Part shown: positions 1 to 8,599 of the stretch, one piece after another
How positions within the stretch are numbered: position 1 is the first letter of the stretch
Layout: each line of letters starts with the position of its first letter
Assembly: GCF_040546585.1 (NCBI RefSeq)
Contig: NZ_JBEPOC010000001.1
Coordinates: 868,001-932,000 of the forward strand
Reading direction: 5' to 3'
Source: Marmoricola sp. OAE513
GTDB taxonomy: Bacteria > Actinomycetota > Actinomycetes > Propionibacteriales > Nocardioidaceae
Length of the DNA: 64,000 nt
Made by a program: the position numbers and the translations under genes
Notes under the pieces: model-generated
The model's database searches: none
Told to the model about the DNA's origin: nothing
What the model saw: only the letters and a program-made list of their open reading frames with translations

Positions 1-377
1 CTCTCCGCGAAGATCATCGCCTGGATGCCCGACAGCGAGAGCCGCCGCTGGCTGTGCATGTGCACGGTCAGCCCGATCAGCAGCTCGCTGGCGGCCTCGG
101 CCGGCGACTGACCTTCCTTCGGCGACACCCGGGCCCGGTCGACCCGGTCCACCTGAGCGCGCATCACCGCCACCAGCAGGTGCACCTTGGACGGGAAGTA
201 CCGGTAGAGCGTGGCGATCGCGACCTCGGCCCCGGTCGCCACGTCCTGCATCTGCAGGCTGTCGAAGTCGTGCTGGGACCCGAGCTCCGAGGCCACCTCG
301 ATGATCCGCTGGTAGCGCGCCTTCTGCCCCTCCGAGCTGGGCTCGGCCGGCGGACGTGTGTCGGTGACGCGGGGCAC
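1..377 (-). CDS. TetR-family regulator, KstR-like, N-terminal part (runs off window)
   Basis: The reverse strand reads from a GTG at 377 to the window edge without a stop (125 residues). An N-terminal helix-turn-helix is visible, with the TetR recognition-helix signature IATLYRYFPSKVHLL near residues 54-68. This is close to the DNA-binding domain of KstR, the repressor of cholesterol catabolism in mycobacteria and rhodococci. The ligand domain lies mostly outside the window, so the assignment rests on the DNA-binding half. The start is 2 bp after the stop of the UPF0182 gene, suggesting co-transcription. The CYP125-like gene at the other end of the window fits a steroid link, but this is inference. 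Confidence 0.75.
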   Translation of the reverse strand, partial: MPRVTDTRPPAEPSSEGQKARYQRIIEVASELGSQHDFDSLQMQDVATGAEVAIATLYRYFPSKVHLLVAVMRAQVDRVDRARVSPKEGQSPAEAASELLIGLTVHMHSQRRLSLSGIQAMIFAE

Positions 378-379
378 GG

Positions 380-3343
380 CTAGCCCGTGCCCTTGGACTC
401 CGCCGCCAGCGCTCGGACCACCAGGTCCTCGGCCTTGTCGATGTGGTCGGCGTACTCCGCGAGGTTCTTGGCCTTGAGCGCCTCGTCCGCGAGCCGGAAC
501 TCCTCGTTCGCGTCCTTGAGCAGCTGGATCGCCGTGGCGTTCAGGTCCGGCTTCGTCGGGGTGTCCGGCGTGTCGGGAGCATCAGGCGTGTCCGGGGTGT
601 CCGGGGTGGAGGGTGCCTCCGAGTCGGTCCCCAGCACACCGTTCAGGGCCTCCTGCAGCGTCGAGCCGATCCCGACCTTCTTGCCGAGCGAGGCCACCAC
701 GAACCGGAGCACCGGGTAGTTGCCCGAACCGCCCTCGCGCAGCGTGTAGATCGGCTGCACGTAGAGGAGGCCGCCGCCGACCGGCAAGGTCAGCAGGTTG
801 CCGGACTTCACCGTCGTACCGCCGCGCTTGAAGTCGAGCAGGCGCCCGGCCACGGTCGTGTCGGAGTTGAACTGGTTCGCGATCTGCGAGGGGCCCGGCA
901 CCTGGGAGGTGTCCGGGAGCCGGAGCACCTGGAACTTGCCGTAGGTGCTGGGGTCAGAGGCGTCTGCGCCCACCGAGATGAACGAGGCCAGGTTCTGCTT
1001 CTTCGACGGCACGTAGACCGAGGTGAGCGAGAAGACCGGCTCCTCCCCCGTCTTGGTCGCGACCGAGAGCCGGTACGGCGGCTGCTTGTTGCTGGTCTTC
1101 TCGGGGTCCTCGGGGACCTCCCACTTGTCGCTGCCCTCGTAGAAGACCTTGGCGTCCTCGACGTGGTACTCGGCGAGCAGGTTGCGCTGCACCTTGAACA
1201 TGTCGCCCGGGTAGCGGAAGTGGTCGAGCAGGTCGGCCGGGATGCTCTTCTTCGACTTCACCACACCGGGGAACGCGCCCTCCCACGCCTTGAGGATCGG
1301 GTCGTCGCCGTCCCACTCGTAGAGCGTCACGGTGCCGTCGTAGGCGTCCACGGTCGCCTTGACCGCGTTGCGCATGTAGTTGATCTCGTCGGTCGGCAAG
1401 GTCGCGTACGCCGAGCGCGGGTTGAGCGCGTCCGAGGTCATGTCGGTCAGGGACCGCTTCTCCGACAACGGGTACTTGTCGGTGACGGTGTAGCCGTCGA
1501 GGATCCAGACGATCCGGCCGTCGACCACCGCAGGGAGAGCGTCACCGTCGACGGTCAGCCAGGGCGCGACCTTCTGCACCCGCTCGCGCGGGGACCGGTC
1601 GTAGAGGACCTTGGACTCGGAGCCGACGCGCGAGGACAGGACCATGTTCGGGTCGCCGAACTTCACGGCGTACAGCAGCTTGTTGAACAGCCCGCCGACC
1701 GGCACGCCGCCCTTGCCGTCGTACGTCGTGGTCTTCGCGTTGCCGGACGTTCCGCCACCTTCGGGGTAGTCGAGCTCGACGGCCTTCGCGCCCTTCTCGC
1801 GCCCGACGATGGAGTACTCGGGACTGTTCTCGCCGAAGTAGATCCGGCCCTCGTAACCACCTGGACTCAGATCGGTCAGGGCACCTTCGGGCGGCAGCTT
1901 CTCCTCCGCCCAGGCCGGGTCGCTGCCCGCCGAGGCGGCGACCGGCTTGCCGTCGGCGTCCTGCTGGTTGCCGAACGCCGCGATCATCCCGTACCCGTGG
2001 GTGTACACGGTGTGCTCGTTGGCCCACTTCTTCTGCGCGTCGGGCAGACCCGAGAGGTCCATCTCCCGCGCAGCGACGACCATGTCGCGCTCCTTGCCGT
2101 TGACGACGTACCGGTCGACGTCGAGCACCGACGGCACGCCGTAGTAGCGGCGGGGCTGCTGCAGCTGGTCGAACGCAGGGCCGACGACGCTCGGGTCGAG
2201 CAGGCGGATGCCCGGGAGCGAGGCGGCGTCGGTGTTGAGCTGCTGGTTCGAGACCGTGGTCTTGGAGTCGTAGGTGGTCACCTTGGTGTCGGTCAGCTGG
2301 AACGCTTTCCGGGTCGCCTTGATGTTGTTCTCGATGTACGACGACTCCTTGTCCGGCTCGTCCGGCTTCACCTGGAAGCGCTGGACCGTCGCCGGCCAGA
2401 CGGCTCCGAGCAGGATCGCGGCGAGCGCGAACAGGGCCAGACCCATGCCGGGGAGCATCCAGGTCCGCCGCCACACGTTGGCGAAGAAAAGCACCGCGCA
2501 GATCACGGCGATCGCGATCAGGATGTTCTTGCTCGGTAGCACCGCGTGCTCGCGGGAGTAGGTCATGCCGTCGATCAGGCTGCCGCCCTGCGAGGTCAGG
2601 TCGAAGCGGTCGAGGTAGTAGTCGACCGCCTTCAGCAGGACCAGCAGACCGAGGAGGACCGAGAGCTGTGCCTGGGCCGCACCGGAGACCTTGCCCGAGC
2701 GCGCCTGGAGACGGATGCCGCCGTAGATGTAGTGCACGAAGACCGCGGCGATGAGGCCGATGACGATCGCGGTCATCGCGAAGTCGACCAGCCAGTGCTG
2801 CCACGGCAGCGTGAAGACGTAGTAGCCCAGGTCCTTCTTGAAGTACGCGTCCTCCTGGCCGAAGGACTGGCGGTTCTGCCACAGCAGGTAGGTGCGCCAT
2901 TGACCGGTCGCCGAGGCGCCGGCGAAGATCGCGAAGACGAGGCTTGCCGCGACGAGCAGCACCTTGCGGATCGGGGTGATCACCTCGCGGTAGCGCTCGA
3001 GGTTCGCCTGCTCCGCCGAGTTCGGCCGGAAGAGCGGACGGATCCGGTAGGCGATGAACAGGTTGACGCCCACGACGAGCGCCATCACCAGGCCGAAGAC
3101 GAGGAACATGCCGACCTTGGTCCACAGCAGCTTGTTGAAGACCTCGGAGTAGCCGATGGAACGGAACCAGAGCTTGTCGGTCCAGACCGAGGCGAACAGC
3201 GAGAAGCCGATCAGCAGTGCGGCCATCACGATCAGGGTGAGGACCAGCGGGCGCGGACGGCGCGAGTCACCGCGACCGCCTGCTCCCGGCCGCGGCGGAC
3301 CCGGGCGGGTGGGGTCGGCGTCGTCGGCGAAGAAGTCACTCAT
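380..3343 (-). CDS. UPF0182 family large membrane protein
   Basis: A 987-residue protein matching the actinobacterial UPF0182/COG1615 family in length and layout. The N-terminal third holds about seven hydrophobic segments beginning near residue 33 (LVLTLIVMAALLIGFSLF). A large extracytoplasmic domain follows, then a low-complexity Pro/Asp/Thr linker near residues 907-930 (repeated PDTPDTPD) and a C-terminal helical segment. Function is unknown for the family. It overlaps the upstream PPA1309-family gene by 8 bp and is followed after 2 bp by the TetR gene. The neighbouring S16 protease gene is also close to the UPF0182 gene in mycobacteria. Confidence 0.9.
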   Translation of the reverse strand: MSDFFADDADPTRPGPPRPGAGGRGDSRRPRPLVLTLIVMAALLIGFSLFASVWTDKLWFRSIGYSEVFNKLLWTKVGMFLVFGLVMALVVGVNLFIAYRIRPLFRPNSAEQANLERYREVITPIRKVLLVAASLVFAIFAGASATGQWRTYLLWQNRQSFGQEDAYFKKDLGYYVFTLPWQHWLVDFAMTAIVIGLIAAVFVHYIYGGIRLQARSGKVSGAAQAQLSVLLGLLVLLKAVDYYLDRFDLTSQGGSLIDGMTYSREHAVLPSKNILIAIAVICAVLFFANVWRRTWMLPGMGLALFALAAILLGAVWPATVQRFQVKPDEPDKESSYIENNIKATRKAFQLTDTKVTTYDSKTTVSNQQLNTDAASLPGIRLLDPSVVGPAFDQLQQPRRYYGVPSVLDVDRYVVNGKERDMVVAAREMDLSGLPDAQKKWANEHTVYTHGYGMIAAFGNQQDADGKPVAASAGSDPAWAEEKLPPEGALTDLSPGGYEGRIYFGENSPEYSIVGREKGAKAVELDYPEGGGTSGNAKTTTYDGKGGVPVGGLFNKLLYAVKFGDPNMVLSSRVGSESKVLYDRSPRERVQKVAPWLTVDGDALPAVVDGRIVWILDGYTVTDKYPLSEKRSLTDMTSDALNPRSAYATLPTDEINYMRNAVKATVDAYDGTVTLYEWDGDDPILKAWEGAFPGVVKSKKSIPADLLDHFRYPGDMFKVQRNLLAEYHVEDAKVFYEGSDKWEVPEDPEKTSNKQPPYRLSVATKTGEEPVFSLTSVYVPSKKQNLASFISVGADASDPSTYGKFQVLRLPDTSQVPGPSQIANQFNSDTTVAGRLLDFKRGGTTVKSGNLLTLPVGGGLLYVQPIYTLREGGSGNYPVLRFVVASLGKKVGIGSTLQEALNGVLGTDSEAPSTPDTPDTPDAPDTPDTPTKPDLNATAIQLLKDANEEFRLADEALKAKNLAEYADHIDKAEDLVVRALAAESKGTG

Positions 3344-3917
3344 CGGCCGCTGTCTCCTCTGGGTAGAGCGTGGCTTTCAACTGGACGAGCAGGCCCGGGA
3401 CCAGGTCCGGCCCGGTCAGGACGAGGTCGTCGGCGTCATGTGACTTTAGCCGCAACGCGCAAGCAGTCTCGCCGGTGCGGAGCACGGCTGCGACCAGCCG
3501 CACCTCCTGCCGTTCCGGGTGGTTGGCGGCGAACTCCTTGGCCGCGACCGGGTCGGAGGGGATCTGGTCGTCGGTACCGGGTGGGAGCACCAACCTCTCG
3601 GCGATCGCGGCGACGCCGGCGACCTCCTCGGGCCACTCGATCTGCGCGAGCACGTCCTCCAGGCTCAGCCCCGGCGCGGTCGCCTCCTGCTCGATCGGCG
3701 TCAGGTCCTCGTCGCTGACCTCACCGTCGAGGCCGAGGGCCGAGGCCAGCGCGGGCTCGCGCTCGACGAGATCGGCGGTGCGGGCGATCGCGAACAGCTT
3801 GTCCGGCTGGTCCCAGCCGGCCTGGCTGGCATGCGCCTCGAGCTCGCGCGCGACGTCGTACAACGGGCCGACGTGGTGCTGCATCTCGGCCGGTCGTTCG
3901 GTGGGTCCTTGGCTCAT
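3336..3917 (-). CDS. PPA1309 family protein
   Basis: A 193-residue acidic, soluble protein with no signal peptide, recognised as the actinobacterial PPA1309 family (function unknown). An ATG nine bases upstream (3926) is possible. I chose the ATG at 3917 because it overlaps the last base of the upstream protease stop codon (TGATG), a typical translational coupling. The C-terminal half carries the family's conserved stretch around HPERQEVRLVAAVLRTGE. The 3' end overlaps the UPF0182 start by 8 bp, so protease, PPA1309 protein and UPF0182 protein are probably made from one mRNA. Confidence 0.8.
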   Translation of the reverse strand: MSQGPTERPAEMQHHVGPLYDVARELEAHASQAGWDQPDKLFAIARTADLVEREPALASALGLDGEVSDEDLTPIEQEATAPGLSLEDVLAQIEWPEEVAGVAAIAERLVLPPGTDDQIPSDPVAAKEFAANHPERQEVRLVAAVLRTGETACALRLKSHDADDLVLTGPDLVPGLLVQLKATLYPEETAADE

Positions 3918-5035
3918 CAGGAACATCCCTTCGGGGCCGCGTCGGGGTTCTCGCGGTAGGCCTTGATCGCCTTCAGGGCGTCGTCGATCGTGTGCACCTT
4001 CACCAGCTTGAGCTTCGACCTGTCGTAGTCGGAGTGGATCGCTTCCTGCCAGTTCTCGGCGGCAACCAGGAACAGGTGTGCGCCGTCGCGCTGCGCGCCG
4101 ACGAGCTTCTGCCCGATGCCGCCGATCGCACCGACGACGCCGTCCTCGCTGATCTCACCGCTGCCGGCGATGATCTTTCCGCCGGTCAGGGAGCCCGGGG
4201 TGAGCAGGTCGTAGATCGACAGCGCGAACATCATCCCTGCGGACGGACCGCCGATGTTGTCGCTCAGGTTCACCTTCACGTCGAAGGGGTACGTGTAGCG
4301 CGGCGCCGGCGTGATGCCGATCAGCGAGACCTTCTTGCTCGCGGTCTGCACGAGGCTGCCGTCGGGGCAGGTCTCCTGCTTCTTCGTCGGCGCCGGCAGC
4401 TCGATCTCGCTGGCGCGGGTCCGCACCGAGACGGTCAGCTTCTTGCCCTTGCGCAGCAGGTCGAAGGTGACCTTCGACCTGTCCGGCAGCGGCCGGATCG
4501 TCTTCTGCACCAGCTCGGGACTGGTGATCGTGGTGCCGTTGATCCTCAGCAGCTCGTCGCCCACCTCGAGCACGCCGGCCGAGGCACCCTTCGGGTCGAC
4601 CTGACCGACGAGCACCGACGTCTTGTAGGTGATGCCGGCCGCGTCCAGCGCCGCCACGGTCGCGTTGTCCTGCGACGTCGTCATCTGCAGCGCGGACTCC
4701 TGCTGCACCGACTTGGCGGTGTCCTGCTTCTGGTAGACCGCCCCACGCGGCAGGACCGCCGTGCTCGTGGAGAACCAGCCGGCCAGGACGGTCGCGAAGC
4801 TGAGCTTCTCCTTCGGGCCGGTCGGGTAGACGGTGACCATCCGGAGTGCGCCGTCGTCCTTGTACACCTTGCGCCCGGTGATCTGGATGATGTCCTTGCC
4901 GTCGTACGGCGCCAGCACGTTGATCGTCGGACCGGGGCGGAAGGTGACGTACGGGACGGGCATGACGACAGCCACGACCAGCAGTGCGGCGGCCAGGCCG
5001 AGGGCGAGAAGACCAGCAACGGTCCGGCGACTCAT
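3917..5035 (-). CDS. PDZ-containing Lon-like S16 serine protease (YlbL type)
   Basis: 372 residues. Residues 5-28 form an N-terminal membrane anchor, so the enzyme should act on the outer face of the membrane. A PDZ domain lies around residues 140-205 (VLEVGDELLRINGTTI). The C-terminal part is a Lon-type S16 protease domain: the catalytic serine is in GGPSAGMMF and the catalytic lysine in GGIGQKLVGA, giving the Ser-Lys dyad. This is the layout of YlbL/Rv3194c proteins. It leads a minus-strand operon with the PPA1309 and UPF0182 genes. The substrate is unknown. Confidence 0.88.
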   Translation of the reverse strand: MSRRTVAGLLALGLAAALLVVAVVMPVPYVTFRPGPTINVLAPYDGKDIIQITGRKVYKDDGALRMVTVYPTGPKEKLSFATVLAGWFSTSTAVLPRGAVYQKQDTAKSVQQESALQMTTSQDNATVAALDAAGITYKTSVLVGQVDPKGASAGVLEVGDELLRINGTTITSPELVQKTIRPLPDRSKVTFDLLRKGKKLTVSVRTRASEIELPAPTKKQETCPDGSLVQTASKKVSLIGITPAPRYTYPFDVKVNLSDNIGGPSAGMMFALSIYDLLTPGSLTGGKIIAGSGEISEDGVVGAIGGIGQKLVGAQRDGAHLFLVAAENWQEAIHSDYDRSKLKLVKVHTIDDALKAIKAYRENPDAAPKGCS

Positions 5036-5077
5036 GGAGCCACCCTCTCAAACGCGGGCAACAAAAGAGTGAGCGGC

Positions 5078-5269
5078 CTAGGAAGCGCGACGGGTCTGCT
5101 CGGTGCGCTGCACCCTCGGCGGCAGCGGCTTCGTGATCGCCGCCGCGAAGCGCTCGTGGTCGGCCTCGGTGGGTTCGCGCTCGGTGCGCTCGCGGCCGAT
5201 CCAGCTCACGTAGAGCGTGGCAAGCCCCGTCGTGACGGCGGCGGGCACGAGCCAGAGCAGAATCTCCAC
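5078..5269 (-). CDS. small membrane protein, unknown function
   Basis: A 63-residue reading frame with one clear N-terminal transmembrane helix (residues 3-23) and a charged cytoplasmic tail rich in Glu and Arg. No family was recognised with certainty. It lies 42 bp upstream of the protease gene on the same strand and about 50 bp after the end of cheB, also on this strand. It may be the first gene of the protease operon. Codon use matches its neighbours. Confidence 0.5.
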   Translation of the reverse strand: MEILLWLVPAAVTTGLATLYVSWIGRERTEREPTEADHERFAAAITKPLPPRVQRTEQTRRAS

Positions 5270-5317
5270 ACTCCGATAGTGCCTCGGCGAACCGGCTCGA
5301 TCGCCGAGGCGCGCCGC

Positions 5318-6373
5318 TCAGGCGAGGAGGGCGGTGAGCTTGCCGGCGATGTCCTCCAGCGGCAGCACCTCGTGCGCCAGGCCTGCGGTCGCCACGGCGC
5401 CGGGCATCCCCCACACCACCGACGAGGCCTCGTCCTGGACGACGACGCGCGCGCCCAGCTCGCCGAGTACCCGGCAGCCGACGAGCCCGTCCGACCCCAT
5501 CCCTGTGAGGATGAGTGCGGCCGCTGCACCCCCGTACACCTCAGCCGCGGATCGGAACAGGGCGTCGACGGCCGGCCGCACGAAGTTCTCCTGCGGTCCC
5601 TCGTCGAGATGGGCGCGCACGACCCCCGCCGTGCGCCGGACCCGCAGGTGGAACCCGCCGGGCGCGACCAGGACCTCACCGGGCCTCACCTCGTCGCCCT
5701 CGGCGGCCTCGCGCACCGCGAGCGCCGAGGCGCGGTCGAGCCGGTCGGCGAACATCGTGGTGAAGAGTGGAGGCATGTGCTGGACCACGAGCACGGGCAC
5801 CCGCAGATTCCCGGGCAGCTCCTCCAGCACGGTGGACAGCGCGTCCGGACCACCGGTGGAGCAGCCGATCAGCAGCACCTCGGGGCGCACGGCCGTCGGC
5901 GCGCTGGTGCGGACGGGTGCGGCGGCCACGACCGGCCGGGGACGCTCCCGCCCCTCGCCGATGATCCGCCGCGCCCCGACCAGCGCCTTGAGCTTGGGGA
6001 TCAGCTGTTCGCGCACGCTCGCCATCGACTCGGCCATCGAGGTGGTGTTCGACGGCTTGGTGACGAAGTCCGAGGCACCCAGCGACAGGGCCTCCAGGGT
6101 CTTCGTCGCCCCCTTCTCGGTGAGCGTCGAGAACATGATGATCGGCAACCGGGCGTGCTTGCGCCGGATCGCGTCGAGCGCGCCGATGCCGTCGAGGATC
6201 GGCATCTCGATGTCGAGGGTCACCGCGTCCGGCTTGAGCCGGTCGACGTACTCGATCGCCTCGCGGCCGTTGGTCGCCGTCCCGACGACCTCGATCTCCG
6301 GGTCGAGCCCGAGAGAGGTGGTGATCAGCCGCCGCACCAGGGCGGAGTCGTCGACAACCAGGACACGAATCAC
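5318..6373 (-). CDS. cheB: CheB, chemotaxis protein-glutamate methylesterase/deamidase
   Basis: 351 residues. Residues 1-120 are a response-regulator receiver domain with the acidic pocket VVDDS and phospho-acceptor Asp54 (TLDIEMP). A linker follows, then the methylesterase domain with Ser172 (GCSTGGP), His199 (VVQHMPP) and Asp295 (GMGSDG) as catalytic triad. It removes methyl groups added by CheR to chemoreceptors and is activated by CheA phosphorylation. Translation starts at a GTG 11 nt after the conserved CCGA of a FliA-type promoter, so the mRNA is probably leaderless. It is divergent from cheR. No CheA or receptor gene is in the window. Confidence 0.95.
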   Translation of the reverse strand: MIRVLVVDDSALVRRLITTSLGLDPEIEVVGTATNGREAIEYVDRLKPDAVTLDIEMPILDGIGALDAIRRKHARLPIIMFSTLTEKGATKTLEALSLGASDFVTKPSNTTSMAESMASVREQLIPKLKALVGARRIIGEGRERPRPVVAAAPVRTSAPTAVRPEVLLIGCSTGGPDALSTVLEELPGNLRVPVLVVQHMPPLFTTMFADRLDRASALAVREAAEGDEVRPGEVLVAPGGFHLRVRRTAGVVRAHLDEGPQENFVRPAVDALFRSAAEVYGGAAAALILTGMGSDGLVGCRVLGELGARVVVQDEASSVVWGMPGAVATAGLAHEVLPLEDIAGKLTALLA

Positions 6374-6380
6374 GCAGGCC

Positions 6381-6408
6381 CTATCGGCGCCCGGGCCGGT
6401 GTCCTGAG
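6381..6408 (-). promoter_or_regulatory. FliA-type promoter for cheB
   Basis: On the minus strand CTCA (6408-6405) is followed after exactly 15 nt by CGCCGATAG (6389-6381). The -10 part is nearly the classical sigma-28 GCCGATAA. The spacing equals that of the five other sites in this window. The cheB GTG is 11 nt beyond the A of CCGA. Confidence 0.7.
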
Positions 6409-6454
6409 CCCCCCGGGGTCCCGAGTGACCTTGGTCCGGGTTTCCGTACGACTG

Positions 6455-6483
6455 CTCAGGAACCCCGGGGCAGGACCGATGAG
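6455..6483 (+). promoter_or_regulatory. FliA-type promoter for the cheR operon
   Basis: CTCA (6455-6458), 15-nt spacer, then GACCGATGAG (6474-6483). The cheR GTG at 6490 is 11 nt past the A of CCGA, the same distance as for cheB, and no clear Shine-Dalgarno sequence precedes it. This suggests a leaderless transcript. Confidence 0.7.
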
Positions 6484-6489
6484 TCCGCC

Positions 6490-7353
6490 GTGACCATTTC
6501 CCCGTCGAGCTTCACGTTCGTCTCCGACCTGGTACGCCGGGAGACGGCCATGCTCTATGACCCCGGCAAGGAGTACCTCGTCGAGGCACGACTCCTGCCC
6601 CTGGCCCGCGAGGCCGGGTGCGCGGACGTCGACGCCTACGTCGTGAAGCTGCAGACCGACCTCGGCGAACGCGCCAAGGTCCTCGACGCGCTCACGATCA
6701 ACGAGACCTCCTGGTTCCGGGACAACGCGCCGTACCAGGCCTTCACCGACGTGATGCTGCCGTCGCTGATCCAGTCGAGGGCGCACGTGCGGCACATCTC
6801 GATCTGGTCCGCCGCGTGCAGCAGCGGGCAGGAGGCCTACAGCCTCGCCATGCTGCTGGACCAGCACCTGCCGCCCGGCTGGACCGCGCAGATCCTCGCC
6901 ACCGACGTCTCCCCCAAGATGCTGGAGCGGGTCAACGCCGGGCGCTACAGCCAGGTGGAGATGAACCGCGGACTGCCGGCCACCTCGCTGGTGAAGTACT
7001 TCACCCGGGCCGGCAGCGAGTGGGAGGTCTCCGAGGACCTCAAGAAGATGGTGCGCACCCAGCACCTGAACCTCTCGACCAGCTTCCCGCTGCTGCCGAC
7101 GTTCGACATCGTCTTCATCCGCAACGTGCTCATCTACTTCGACCTGGACATGAAGCGCGACATCCTGCGCCGCGTCCACCAGGTCGTCGCCTCCGACGGC
7201 TTCATGCTGCTCGGTTCGTCCGAGACCACCTTGGACATGGACGACCACTGGGGCCGCGAGGCCCACGGTCGCGTCCAGATCCACCGGCCGGCGGGCTACC
7301 AGCCCAGCACGACGGCCGCCCCGCTCCACCCCACTGCCATGACGGGAGCCTGA
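6490..7353 (+). CDS. cheR: CheR, chemoreceptor glutamate O-methyltransferase
   Basis: 287 residues with the full CheR architecture. An N-terminal all-alpha domain covers about residues 1-75. A SAM-dependent methyltransferase domain follows, with NETSWFRD, the SAM-binding loop IWSAACSSGQEAYS (near 106-119), ILATDVSPKML and the FDIVFIRNVLIYFD motif. It methylates receptor glutamates using S-adenosylmethionine, opposing CheB. The GTG start is set by the promoter spacing described for this gene. It is the first gene of a five-gene chemotaxis operon, with cheY beginning 3 bp after its stop. Confidence 0.95.
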   Translation: MTISPSSFTFVSDLVRRETAMLYDPGKEYLVEARLLPLAREAGCADVDAYVVKLQTDLGERAKVLDALTINETSWFRDNAPYQAFTDVMLPSLIQSRAHVRHISIWSAACSSGQEAYSLAMLLDQHLPPGWTAQILATDVSPKMLERVNAGRYSQVEMNRGLPATSLVKYFTRAGSEWEVSEDLKKMVRTQHLNLSTSFPLLPTFDIVFIRNVLIYFDLDMKRDILRRVHQVVASDGFMLLGSSETTLDMDDHWGREAHGRVQIHRPAGYQPSTTAAPLHPTAMTGA

Positions 7354-7356
7354 CCC

Positions 7357-7740
7357 ATGTACGCGCTGATCATCGACGACTCACGGGCGATGCGGAGCAT
7401 CCTGCGCCGGATCGTCACCGACCTCGGCTTCGAGACCCTCGAGGCGGCCGACGGCCAGGAGGCCCTGGACCACCTGAACGCCGGGCGGATCCCGACGCTG
7501 TGCCTGATCGACTGGAACATGCCGGTGATGGACGGCTACACGTTCATCACCAACGTCCGCGCCAACCCCGAGTGGCGAGACATCACGCTGATGATGGTGA
7601 CCACGGAGAGCGAGCACGGCCAGATCGTGCGGGCGCTCGCCGCCGGCGCCCACGAGTACGTGATCAAGCCGTTCACCCCGGACGCGATCGCGGACAAGCT
7701 CGAGCTGCTGGGTCTGGTCGCGAAGGCGGTGCCGGCATGA
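7357..7740 (+). CDS. cheY: CheY-type response regulator (first of two)
   Basis: A 127-residue stand-alone receiver domain. Visible features are the acidic pair IIDDSRAMR, phospho-acceptor Asp52 (CLIDWNMPVMDG), a conserved Thr in MMVTTESE and the Lys in VIKPFTPD. Such single-domain regulators receive phosphate from CheA and bind the flagellar switch (FliM/FliN). It is 3 bp after cheR and its stop overlaps the start of cheX (ATGA). A second paralogue lies 0.5 kb downstream; which one drives the motor cannot be told from sequence. Confidence 0.92.
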   Translation: MYALIIDDSRAMRSILRRIVTDLGFETLEAADGQEALDHLNAGRIPTLCLIDWNMPVMDGYTFITNVRANPEWRDITLMMVTTESEHGQIVRALAAGAHEYVIKPFTPDAIADKLELLGLVAKAVPA

Positions 7741-8189
7741 CGACGATGCTCGAGCCGTCGATGACCGACGTCGAGATGGTGGTCACCGAGGTGTGGTCCT
7801 CCTTCCTCGGCGACTCCGACCCGCTGCTGATCGGACCGCCCGCGACCCTGGACGTCGGGTGGTCCTCCGCGGTCACCGTCTCCGGCGAGTGGCACGGGAT
7901 GATCAGCGTCGAGCTGCCGACCGGCACCGCGGAGGAGATCACCCGGCGGATGCTGATGGTCGACGCCACCCCGGACGAGGACGTCGCGGACGCCGTCGGA
8001 GAGCTGGTCAACATGATCGGCGGCGGCGTGAAGAGCCTGATGCCCGGTCCGAGCGCGCTGTCGCTGCCCGTGGTCGCCGCCGGCCGCGTCGCCCGGCCCT
8101 CCGACGTCGTCGAGGTCTGCCGTTTCGACGCCACCTGGGCGGGCGCGCCGCTCGTCGTCAGCGTCCACGTCCAGAACTCCCACCACTGA
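7737..8189 (+). CDS. cheX: CheX-type CheY-P phosphatase
   Basis: 150 residues from an ATG overlapping the cheY stop. The central helix DAVGELVNMIGGGVKSL carries the conserved Glu...Asn pair of the CheC/CheX/FliY phosphatases, which position water to dephosphorylate CheY-P. There is one such helix, as in CheX (CheC has two). It probably provides signal termination, consistent with the absence of CheZ in Gram-positives. It sits between the two cheY genes in the operon. Confidence 0.8.
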   Translation: MTTMLEPSMTDVEMVVTEVWSSFLGDSDPLLIGPPATLDVGWSSAVTVSGEWHGMISVELPTGTAEEITRRMLMVDATPDEDVADAVGELVNMIGGGVKSLMPGPSALSLPVVAAGRVARPSDVVEVCRFDATWAGAPLVVSVHVQNSHH

Positions 8190-8228
8190 ACCACCGACTG
8201 AACCACCGACCACCACCAGGAGCACCCC

Positions 8229-8594
8229 ATGAAGATCCTCGTCGCCGACGACAGCCGCGTGATGCGGCAGATCGTGATCAGGACCCTGCGCCAGGCCGGG
8301 TACGCCGGCCACGACGTCGTCGAGGCCGAGAACGGAAAGGAGGCGCTCGACCTGGTTCGCAGCGAGGCCCCCGACCTCGTGCTCTCGGACTGGAACATGC
8401 CGGAGATGACCGGCATCGACCTGCTCGACGCGCTGCGCTCCAGCGGTTCGACCGTCCCGTTCGGCTTCGTCACCTCCGAGGGCTCGGCAGACATGCGCGC
8501 CCGCGCCTCGGCGGGCGGTGCGCTGTTCCTGATCGCCAAGCCGTTCACCCCGGAAGCCTTCGACGAGGTGCTCGCACCCGTCCTCAAGGGCTGA
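8229..8594 (+). CDS. CheY-type response regulator (second of two)
   Basis: A 121-residue receiver domain with VADDSRVMR, phospho-acceptor Asp54 (VLSDWNMPEMTG), FVTSEGS and the conserved Lys in LIAKPFTPE. It is a paralogue of the first cheY, with the same WNMP motif after the Asp, and may be a phosphate sink or an alternative output to the motor. It follows cheX after 39 bp; the gap holds an imperfect duplication of a short Pro/Thr-coding stretch (GAACCACCGAC-like). The start is ATG with AGGAG upstream. Confidence 0.88.
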   Translation: MKILVADDSRVMRQIVIRTLRQAGYAGHDVVEAENGKEALDLVRSEAPDLVLSDWNMPEMTGIDLLDALRSSGSTVPFGFVTSEGSADMRARASAGGALFLIAKPFTPEAFDEVLAPVLKG

Positions 8595-8599
8595 GCTCC

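Noticed and set aside
443-2539. Long open frames opposite the UPF0182 gene and many other genes
   Set aside because: Arg/Gly/His-rich composition and no family motifs; they are shadows caused by high GC content.
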